In this document: piece by piece, positions 7,099-11,487 of the stretch | Layout: each line of letters begins with the position of its first letter | Position numbering within the stretch: the first letter of the stretch is position 1 | NCBI GenBank assembly: GCA_045637645.1 | Contig: JAZTZV010000069.1 | Span: 1-11,487 of the forward strand | Direction: 5' to 3' | DNA length: 11,487 nucleotides | Source of the DNA: RGIG1959 sp045637645 | GTDB taxonomy: Bacteria > Bacillota > Clostridia > Oscillospirales > Acutalibacteraceae | Position numbers and translations under genes: made by a program | Notes under the pieces: generated by a model | Told to the model about the DNA's origin: nothing | Databases searched by the model: none | What the model saw: only the letters and a program-made list of their open reading frames with translations

Positions 7099-8310
7099 AT
7101 GACGATCGTTGAGTTTTACGACAAAAATCCGCCGGAGAATATCATCAGTACGTTGGTGTTGCATCCCGAGCGGGTCATATTCGTCGGAGACGCTGCCGAG
7201 CTTCCGCGCATACAGGCGTTTTATCAGCGCGTGTTTCATAATCTCGGTTGTGATTGTGAAGTGAGGACGGCGGCGGTGAAGCCGCACAATTTGTCCGATA
7301 CGGTGCGAGTGCTGTCTGCAATCGTGTCGTCGGAATCGGATTGCGTGTTTGATTTGACGGGCGGCGAAGATGTGACGCTGTGTGCGATGGGAATGGTGTA
7401 TGAACGCTATCGCACGAGCGGTCGCGTTCATATGCATCGATTTGATCTGCGCACGGGAACGGCATGTGATGTGACGAGCGATCGCGTGATCGCCGCCTCG
7501 CAAAAACCGACGTTGTCCGTGGCACAAAACGTGATGCTGTTCGGCGGTGTGGTCGGCGGCACGGCGGATGGCGGCGCGCTGTCGGATTGGGAGTTCACGC
7601 CGTCGTTTGTGCGAGCGTTGGATGCTATGTGGGCGGTGTGCCGTGAGGATCCGTCGGCGTGGAATGCGTCGATTTCGGCGTTGAATACGATCGGCGGGGG
7701 AGGCGCACCGCAAAGTCGTGTGTTTCGTTCGTTGCCGTTCAAACCGAACGACGCGGATCGAACGGATCGTCGTGCGCGAACGCTTGCCGATGCGCTGGTG
7801 TCGCGCGGCGTGTTGACGCAAAAACGCGACGGCGAACGGCTGTTGTTGCTGTGTGACGATCGACAGGTACGCCGTTGCCTTGAAAAAGCAGGCAATTTGC
7901 TGGAGGTGCGCATGTTGCATATTCTTCGTACGCTTACCGACACGGATGCCGAGCCGATGTTTCAAGATTGCTGTCAAAGCGTGTACATCGATTGGGACGG
8001 ACGATTCGGGTTGTACGATACGGTCAATGAGATCGATGTATTGGCGATGCATGGGATGATTCCGCTGTTTGTGTCGTGCAAAAACGGCCGCGTCGATATC
8101 GAAGAATTATATAAAATCAATGCGGTTGCCGAACGCTTTGGTGGTCGACATGCAGTGAAGATGCTGGCGGCGACGTATATCGATACCGACGCTAATGCCA
8201 GAACCTATTTGTTGCAACGTGCACAGGACATGGGCATTCATGTGTTGTGCGACATGCACCGTCGTTCCGATGAAGAGATCGCGCGAGCGATCCGACAACT
8301 GTTCAAATGA
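7099..8310 (+). CDS. CARF-domain nuclease, DUF1887 / Card1-Can2 family
   Basis: This is a probable ligand-activated nuclease. The 403-aa protein has an N-terminal Rossmann-like CARF domain: a strand VIFVGDA near 25-31, and the ligand-loop motif FDLTGGEDVTL at 84-94. A linker follows (about 160-260). The C-terminal restriction-endonuclease-like domain carries GNLLE (Glu269), VNEIDVL (Glu311, Asp313), PLFVSCKNG (Lys328) and EELYKINAVAERFGG (about 335-349). This order and spacing match DUF1887 proteins. Their studied members Card1 and Can2 are switched on by cyclic tetra-adenylate made by type III CRISPR complexes and cut nucleic acid non-specifically. The ATG at 7099 is chosen over 7093 because AAGGAG (7086-7091) is 7 bases from it but only one from 7093. 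No cas gene or CRISPR array is present in the window. The family call is firm; activity and activator are inferred. Confidence 0.88.
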   Translation: MTIVEFYDKNPPENIISTLVLHPERVIFVGDAAELPRIQAFYQRVFHNLGCDCEVRTAAVKPHNLSDTVRVLSAIVSSESDCVFDLTGGEDVTLCAMGMVYERYRTSGRVHMHRFDLRTGTACDVTSDRVIAASQKPTLSVAQNVMLFGGVVGGTADGGALSDWEFTPSFVRALDAMWAVCREDPSAWNASISALNTIGGGGAPQSRVFRSLPFKPNDADRTDRRARTLADALVSRGVLTQKRDGERLLLLCDDRQVRRCLEKAGNLLEVRMLHILRTLTDTDAEPMFQDCCQSVYIDWDGRFGLYDTVNEIDVLAMHGMIPLFVSCKNGRVDIEELYKINAVAERFGGRHAVKMLAATYIDTDANARTYLLQRAQDMGIHVLCDMHRRSDEEIARAIRQLFK

Positions 8311-8329
8311 TGTGAAGGAGGAGAGTGCC

Positions 8330-9541
8330 GTGAAACGCTTGATTGCATTGCTCGGCGTGTGTGCGGTGTGTGTGATGCTCGGCGGTTGCTGTGTGTCGAT
8401 GCCGCCAAAAGTTGCTCCTCCTTCCGTGAATGAAACCGTGTCCGAAGTCAAACCGACGGTGGATGTGCCGTTGGTGCTGTCGGAAAACGGTCGCGTATAT
8501 GCGTCGCTTTCAAAAGAGCAACAGGAAAACTTTGATGAGATCGTAAAGCAACTGTATCAATATCGCGGCGATGACACGTTTGTCGACGACAAACCGGGCA
8601 TCACGATTTATTTGCCGCATGCACTCGGTTCGGAAGACGAACTGCATCAATTGTTCACCGCTGTTGTCGATGAACATCCGGCATTTTTCTATTTAAAAAC
8701 GCAATACAGTTGGTTAGAATCCAAAGGTGAGTTTTTCAATATTCGGTTTTATTATCTGTGGGATGCGCAAGGTCGCGCGACTCGCGGGGCGGAATTGGAA
8801 AGTGTCGTGCAGGCGTGGCTCGCGGAAAGCGAGGGCATGAGCGATGCTGAGAAAGCGCTCTTTTTCCACGATCAATTGATTGAAACCTGCGAATATAACC
8901 AAACGGTGGTGGATGAAAGTAAAGAGCTTGATACCATTTCCGACGAACGTTACCTCGCCAACACCGCTTATAGCGCGCTGTGCGATGGCAATCCCGTTTG
9001 CGGAGGTTATACGCACGCGTACGATTTGTTGCTCGATCGATCGGGGATCGAAAACGTGCCGATCGTCAATGAAGATCATGTGTGGACGATGCTGTGGTTG
9101 GACGGCGAGGCGTATCATGTCGATGTTACGTGGGACGACCCGACGGAAGATGACGAGAATCATATATTTTTCAATCTCACCGACGACGAGATTCGCGCAT
9201 CACGTGACTATCCCGCGCAATTTTACGATGTTCCCGAAGCCACCGCCAAAGCGTATAATTTTTACGCGATGACGGAGCGGTATTTCGAGGATGCTTATGA
9301 CGAATCGATTGATGAGTGCGTGCGCATGCAAATCGAAGCAGGCAACGAATGGGTTGAACTGAAATTCGCTCCCGATGTGTACGCGGAAGCTTGCATGTAT
9401 TGGGTTGAAGAACAGGCATTTTTTGATGCGGTGTATGAACTGGAAGACGACGCGTTGCGCGATACGTGGTATACCACAATTGTATATTATACCAACGACG
9501 ACTATTGTACGCTGAAGATTCAACCCGATGACGGGGAATAA
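8330..9541 (+). CDS. Transglutaminase-like domain lipoprotein
   Basis: This is an exported, membrane-anchored protein with a transglutaminase/cysteine-protease fold domain. The 403-aa product has a strong lipoprotein signal with lipobox LGGC (Cys20), then a Pro/Val/Thr-rich linker to about residue 48. A helical region follows, then the core: CGGYTHAYDLL with nucleophile Cys224, DHVWTM with His250, and HVDVTWDDP with Asp265. This is the Cys-His-Asp triad pattern of the transglutaminase-like superfamily, common in clostridial surface proteins. The acidic C-terminal part (about 300-403) is not recognised. The GTG at 8330 is set by AAGGAGGAG (about 8315-8323); the reading frame is open further upstream, but only inside the previous gene. 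It starts 19 bases after the CARF nuclease stop and so probably shares its transcript. The substrate (peptide crosslink, peptidoglycan or protein) is unknown. Confidence 0.87.
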   Translation: MKRLIALLGVCAVCVMLGGCCVSMPPKVAPPSVNETVSEVKPTVDVPLVLSENGRVYASLSKEQQENFDEIVKQLYQYRGDDTFVDDKPGITIYLPHALGSEDELHQLFTAVVDEHPAFFYLKTQYSWLESKGEFFNIRFYYLWDAQGRATRGAELESVVQAWLAESEGMSDAEKALFFHDQLIETCEYNQTVVDESKELDTISDERYLANTAYSALCDGNPVCGGYTHAYDLLLDRSGIENVPIVNEDHVWTMLWLDGEAYHVDVTWDDPTEDDENHIFFNLTDDEIRASRDYPAQFYDVPEATAKAYNFYAMTERYFEDAYDESIDECVRMQIEAGNEWVELKFAPDVYAEACMYWVEEQAFFDAVYELEDDALRDTWYTTIVYYTNDDYCTLKIQPDDGE

Positions 9542-9551
9542 ACGGAATTGT

Positions 9552-9606
9552 AAAGGGGCTGTCGCGGTAAGACATTGCATCATGTTTTGCCGTGACAGTC
9601 CCTTTT
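9552..9606 (+). terminator. Strong intrinsic terminator after the transglutaminase-like gene
   Basis: Two 19-base arms (9552-9570 and 9587-9605) pair completely in the plus-strand RNA using three G-U wobbles. On the minus strand those positions would be C-A mismatches, so the structure has been kept for plus-strand transcripts. The 16-base loop can pair further (ACAT with ATGT). A T-rich run TTTTGGTTT follows. It closes the CARF nuclease/transglutaminase unit 10 bases after the stop codon. Confidence 0.88.
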
Positions 9607-9640
9607 GGTTTATCTGTTTTGATGCAATTTTTAAAATATT

Positions 9641-9670
9641 TGCAACCGAACGGTGTTGTCGGGTAGTATT
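9641..9670 (+). promoter_or_regulatory. Possible ECF-type promoter upstream of the sigma factor gene
   Basis: TGCAACC at 9641-9647 resembles the AAC-containing -35 boxes recognised by many ECF sigma factors. About 16 bases later comes GTAGTAT (9663-9669). No good sigma-A -35 lies at the right distance from the TATTAT at 9667-9672. Autoregulation of ECF genes is common, so this could be the sigma factor's own promoter. It is a pattern match by eye only. Confidence 0.3.
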
Positions 9671-9690
9671 ATAGATGAGGGGGTGACGGC

Positions 9691-10254
9691 ATGGACGATT
9701 CCGCGTTAGTAGAACTCTATTGGCAACGCGACGAAACGGCGTTGAAAATCAGCGAAGATGCCTACGGTGCGTACTGCTTTCAAATCGCCTATAACATTTT
9801 GGGCGATGCCGAGGATGCCAAGGAAAGTGTCAACGATGTATGGCTTGCCGCGTGGCGTTCCATACCGCCGCACCGCCCGACGGTGTTGCAAGCCTTTTTG
9901 GGAAAACTCACGCGCAACATCAGTCTCAAAAAGCGTCGCGGCCAACGCGCGTTGAAACGCGGCGGCGGTGAACTGCCTCTGATTTATGAGGAACTCGCCG
10001 ACTGTATCCCCGCACAGGGTTGTGTTGAACAAGAAGCGGAAACCACCGCGCTTTCGCAATGCATCAATCGTTTTTTGGACAGCTTGCCCGCCGTGGAACA
10101 GGCGGTGTTTTTAAGACGGTATTGGTATTTCGAAAGCATCCATACGATCGCCGTTCAATTGCGTTTCTCCGATTCCAAAGTCAAATCCATACTTCACCGA
10201 CTTCGAAAGAAGCTTGCCGATGCGCTTCAAAAGGAGGGATTCCGTTATGAATAA
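9691..10254 (+). CDS. ECF-type sigma-70 family RNA polymerase sigma factor
   Basis: This is an alternative sigma factor that would redirect RNA polymerase to a small regulon. The 187-aa protein has only region 2 and region 4, as expected for ECF. Region 2 includes YCFQIAYNILGDAEDAKESVNDVWLAAW and LQAFLGKLTRN (about 26-75). Region 4 is the helix-turn-helix LPAVEQAVFLRRYWYFESIHTIAVQLRFSDSKVKSILHRLRKKL (about 133-176). The N-terminal half resembles the clostridial group with IPPHRP and RALKRGGGELPL. The ATG is preceded by GAGGGGGTG (9677-9685). The gene end overlaps the next gene by 8 bases, typical of a sigma/anti-sigma pair. The inducing signal is unknown. Confidence 0.92.
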   Translation: MDDSALVELYWQRDETALKISEDAYGAYCFQIAYNILGDAEDAKESVNDVWLAAWRSIPPHRPTVLQAFLGKLTRNISLKKRRGQRALKRGGGELPLIYEELADCIPAQGCVEQEAETTALSQCINRFLDSLPAVEQAVFLRRYWYFESIHTIAVQLRFSDSKVKSILHRLRKKLADALQKEGFRYE

Positions 10255-10762
10255 GGATCAACTGTTGGATGCGATCGGCATGGTGGACGAGCAGAAAATC
10301 CGAGACGCTCTTATGATCAAGCGCACAAGACGGATATCGGGTATACTCGCGCTGTCGGTTGTGCTGTGTACGCTTGCGTTTTTCGTGCTTCTGTTTGTCG
10401 GCATTCGCCCGTTTTTTGGGGACGAGGTTGCGGAGTATACCGCGGAGCATATCGTGCAAGACATCGACAACGCCAATGTTGTGACGGTCGTTCCCGATCC
10501 TACGGATCGCCAATCGTACTACACGATATATGTCCCCGACGGCATGGGCGAAAGGTTGTGTTTTGAAGAGTGGGAGGCGGTTGAGCCGCAAGGAGAAGAC
10601 AACCGCGACTGTCTGCTGATCTTACGATTTCATGATGTGTCTCTTGAATTTTACGACGGCGGTTGTGTACGCGCCGAAAAGCACGACTGGGATACGTATA
10701 TCGGGGTGTATCGCGTTCCCGAAGATCTTTGGTGCGAGGTGTTCGCGTTTTTGAAGGGATGA
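10247..10762 (+). CDS. Single-pass membrane protein, candidate anti-sigma partner
   Basis: This 171-aa protein has a short cytoplasmic N-terminus with LLDAIGMVDEQKIRDA (about 6-21), a basic stretch, one membrane segment (about 31-52) and an acidic extracytoplasmic part of about 115 residues with no recognised domain. As I recall, proteins encoded next to this clostridial ECF group often begin with a similar Leu-x-x-Ala-Ile-Gly-x-Ile/Val-Asp motif. That fits a membrane-bound regulator that holds the sigma factor. The ATG at 10247 is selected by AAAGGAGGG (10230-10238), which sits inside the sigma gene, so the two are probably translated in coupled fashion. The reading frame is open further upstream, but that part lacks a ribosome binding site. 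Anti-sigma function is inferred from layout, not homology. Confidence 0.78.
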   Translation: MNKDQLLDAIGMVDEQKIRDALMIKRTRRISGILALSVVLCTLAFFVLLFVGIRPFFGDEVAEYTAEHIVQDIDNANVVTVVPDPTDRQSYYTIYVPDGMGERLCFEEWEAVEPQGEDNRDCLLILRFHDVSLEFYDGGCVRAEKHDWDTYIGVYRVPEDLWCEVFAFLKG

Positions 10763-10837
10763 TTTGAGATGTATATAAAGCGGTGCTTTCGATGTAGGAG
10801 ATATTCGGTTTAGATAGTATGAAAGGGGAAACAGTTT

Positions 10838-11194
10838 ATGAAAAAAATTGCGTTAGGATTGATAATAAGCCTTGCCTTTAGTGTGTCGTGCGTTGCGCTG
10901 ACGGCATATTCGAATTGTGAAGATAAAGCGAATCGTGAGGATGAGGTGCAGGTTGTCGGCGATTTGATTGACGAAACATTGAAGAATAGAAGAGATGAAC
11001 TTATAGACCAATACATATCCTTGCCGGAGGATGAAAGAGAAGCGTTTTTGATGGAAGAAGCTCTTCCGTTGTTGATGGATGAAGTTTGTCGTATTCCGGA
11101 GTTAAAAGAATCACTTATGATCTCTCAGGAAGAAATGGATCAAGTCGAAGAGTTTTTGAAGATTATTTCACAGGATGAAAATGTCACATCATGA
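10838..11194 (+). CDS. Small exported acidic protein of unknown function
   Basis: This 118-aa protein is not recognised. It starts with a convincing export signal (MKKIALGLIISLAF...), followed by a Cys at 18 and another at 27, and a possible signal peptidase site around AYS-N. The mature part is strongly acidic and predicted helical by eye, with the DELIDQY, PEDEREAF and EEMDQVEEF stretches. AAAGGGG (about 10822-10828) lies 9 bases before the ATG. Base composition differs from its neighbours: about 40% GC over the 240 bases I counted, against 57% in a sample from the preceding gene, with AGA and ATA codons used freely. The stop codon is directly followed by the 95-bp repeat. No terminator separates it from the sigma/anti-sigma pair 75 bases upstream, so it could be co-transcribed or recently inserted. 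Confidence 0.7.
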   Translation: MKKIALGLIISLAFSVSCVALTAYSNCEDKANREDEVQVVGDLIDETLKNRRDELIDQYISLPEDEREAFLMEEALPLLMDEVCRIPELKESLMISQEEMDQVEEFLKIISQDENVTS

Positions 11195-11236
11195 TGTTTT
11201 CTTAACGCCCTTTCGATTCCGGCCTTCTGAAACGAA

Positions 11237-11273
11237 AAAAGAAAAGACCGCCTACAAGGCGATCTTTTCTTTT
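11237..11273 (-). terminator. Duplicated copy of the tRNA terminator
   Basis: 16-base arms (11237-11252 and 11258-11273) enclose a 5-base loop, with a run of T on the minus strand after the stem. The single non-Watson-Crick position is G-U in the minus-strand RNA and C-A in the plus-strand RNA, as in the other copy. It could also act, less well, on plus-strand transcripts leaving the 118-aa gene. Confidence 0.8.
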
Positions 11274-11289
11274 TGGCTGGGATGGCTGG
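11274..11289 (-). pseudogene. Truncated tRNA 3'-end remnant
   Basis: These 16 bases equal the CCA, discriminator, 3' acceptor strand and 3' T-stem strand of the tRNA that ends at 11461. The identity stops exactly at the boundary between T-stem and T-loop, and no tRNA body follows. It is therefore a remnant or an attachment-site half, not a gene. Confidence 0.85.
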
Positions 11290-11381
11290 TTTGTGTAATA
11301 CGGAAGAAAGATCTCGTCTTTTGGCGTGTTTGGAAGGAGGCAGTCACATCAACTCCACGGGCTAAAAACAGTCCACCGGAC
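11290..11381. other. 92-base spacer between the two repeat copies
   Basis: No gene is supported here. The spacer ends in a hairpin that runs into the second repeat. It contains a 9-base string GTCACATCA (11343-11351) that also occurs just before copy 1 (11183-11191), so homology between the two flanks may extend beyond the exact repeat but is interrupted by about 27 bases. Confidence 0.6.
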
Positions 11382-11387
11382 TGTTTT
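11365..11387. terminator. Bidirectional terminator-like hairpin at the repeat boundary
   Basis: A perfect 10-base-pair stem, AAAACAGTCC pairing with GGACTGTTTT, has a 3-base loop. A run of T follows on both strands (GTTTTC on plus, GTTTTTAG on minus). Its right arm overlaps the first bases of repeat copy 2. Copy 1 has lost this hairpin. It would act as a second stop for the tRNA transcript. Confidence 0.6.
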
Positions 11388-11476
11388 CTTAACGCCCTTT
11401 CGATTCCGGCCTTCTGAAACGAAAAAAGAAAAGACCGCCTACAAGGCGATCTTTTCTTTTTGGCTGGGATGGCTGG
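11382..11476. repeat. 95-bp direct repeat, copy 2 (attached to the intact tRNA end)
   Basis: Identical to 11195-11289. Here the identity runs into the 3' end of a real tRNA gene on the minus strand: it stops at 11476, exactly at the T-stem/T-loop boundary, while the tRNA continues to the window edge. Confidence 0.97.
11424..11460 (-). terminator. Intrinsic terminator of the tRNA transcript
   Basis: Directly after the tRNA CCA end on the minus strand, a 16-base stem (arms 11460-11445 and 11439-11424) with a 5-base loop is followed by six consecutive T (11427-11422 on the plus strand these are A). One position is G-U in the minus-strand RNA, which marks this strand as the functional one. Confidence 0.88.
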
Positions 11477-11487
11477 AATCGAACCAG
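11461..11487 (-). tRNA. Partial tRNA, probably tRNA-Gln (3' end only, cut by window edge)
   Basis: On the minus strand the last bases of the window read as a T-stem/loop (CTGG, loop TTCGATT, CCAGC), the acceptor strand CATCCCA, discriminator G and an encoded CCA. The acceptor implies a 5' end beginning TGGGATG. A U1-A72 pair with discriminator G is characteristic of bacterial tRNA-Gln, which often begins TGGGAT in Firmicutes. The anticodon lies outside the window, so the identity is a prediction. The tRNA call itself is well supported by the loop consensus and the CCA. Confidence 0.78.

Larger units (their letters stand above)
11195..11289. repeat. 95-bp direct repeat, copy 1 (tRNA 3' end plus terminator)
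   Basis: All 95 bases are identical to 11382-11476, at an offset of 187 bases. The copy contains, read on the minus strand, the last 16 bases of the tRNA (11289-11274), the terminator hairpin (11273-11237) and about 40 further bases. It begins directly after the stop codon of the small exported protein gene. Confidence 0.97.

Noticed and set aside
7048..8052. 334-codon minus-strand open frame opposite the CARF nuclease gene
   Set aside because: Its His/Arg/Ile-rich composition and lack of a start signal mark it as a shadow. The plus-strand frame has conserved domain motifs throughout.
8195..8329. Upstream extension of the transglutaminase-like gene to an ATG at 8195
   Set aside because: It would overlap the CARF nuclease gene by over 100 bases and hide the signal peptide. 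The GTG at 8330 has a strong ribosome binding site and starts a lipoprotein signal.
7033..9690. CRISPR array or cas genes near the CARF nuclease
   Set aside because: I looked for regularly spaced short repeats and for Cas-like proteins in the flanks and the rest of the window and saw none.
10214..10246. Upstream start of the membrane protein at 10214
   Set aside because: The ribosome binding site AAAGGAGGG lies downstream of it and fits the ATG at 10247.
10769..10813. 14-codon open frame with a Cys-x-x-Cys pattern between the membrane protein and the small exported protein gene
   Set aside because: It is very short, with only a poor AAGGGA site upstream. There is not enough to call it a gene.
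11274..11289. Second functional tRNA gene at repeat copy 1
   Set aside because: Only 16 bases of tRNA sequence are present, and the adjoining spacer cannot fold into the rest of a tRNA.
11175..11417. 80-codon plus-strand frame across the repeat region
   Set aside because: It crosses the tRNA-derived repeat, terminator hairpin and spacer. Its FWLGWL string is simply the tRNA 3' end read as protein.

Overview
The window reads as chromosomal DNA of a Gram-positive anaerobe of the Clostridia type (Oscillospiraceae/Ruminococcaceae-like). This is inferred from strong AGGAGG-type ribosome binding sites, lipoprotein signal peptides with Gram-positive style lipoboxes, and a clostridial-type ECF sigma/membrane protein pair. 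GC is above 50% in most genes (hand counts of 57-63% in sampled lines). No rRNA, plasmid or phage structural gene, transposase, cas gene or CRISPR array is visible.

Region 1 (2-4804, minus strand) is a complete high-affinity ABC importer of the branched-chain amino acid (HAAT/Liv) family, read right to left in the order livK, livH, livM, livG, livF. The four downstream genes are packed with gaps or overlaps of 1-4 bases. livK is set off from livH by a 15-bp hairpin and preceded by a candidate promoter and a perfect 20-bp palindrome. LivK would capture the ligand outside the membrane, LivHM form the channel, and LivGF hydrolyse ATP.

Region 2 (5010-6369, plus) is a two-gene unit behind a good sigma-A-type promoter: a small DUF2752 membrane protein and an SGNH/GDSL-type hydrolase lipoprotein. 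It converges, with no spacer, on a minus-strand trmO (tRNA t6A37 methyltransferase family).

Region 3 (7099-9605, plus) is divergent from trmO. It carries a 403-aa CARF plus PD-(D/E)xK-like nuclease of the DUF1887/Card1/Can2 type, followed 19 bases later by a transglutaminase-like lipoprotein, and ends at a 19-bp-stem terminator. CARF nucleases of this type are known as cyclic-oligoadenylate-activated effectors of type III CRISPR immunity. This one has no cas genes within reach, and is the most interesting item in the window.

Region 4 (9641-11194, plus) holds an ECF-type sigma factor translationally coupled to a single-pass membrane protein (candidate anti-sigma), followed by an AT-richer orphan gene for a small exported acidic protein.

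Region 5 (11195-11487) is the downstream end of a minus-strand tRNA gene (probably tRNA-Gln, cut by the window edge) with its terminator. An exact 95-bp direct repeat of the tRNA 3' end plus terminator lies 187 bp further along. This looks like a tRNA-associated recombination or integration scar.
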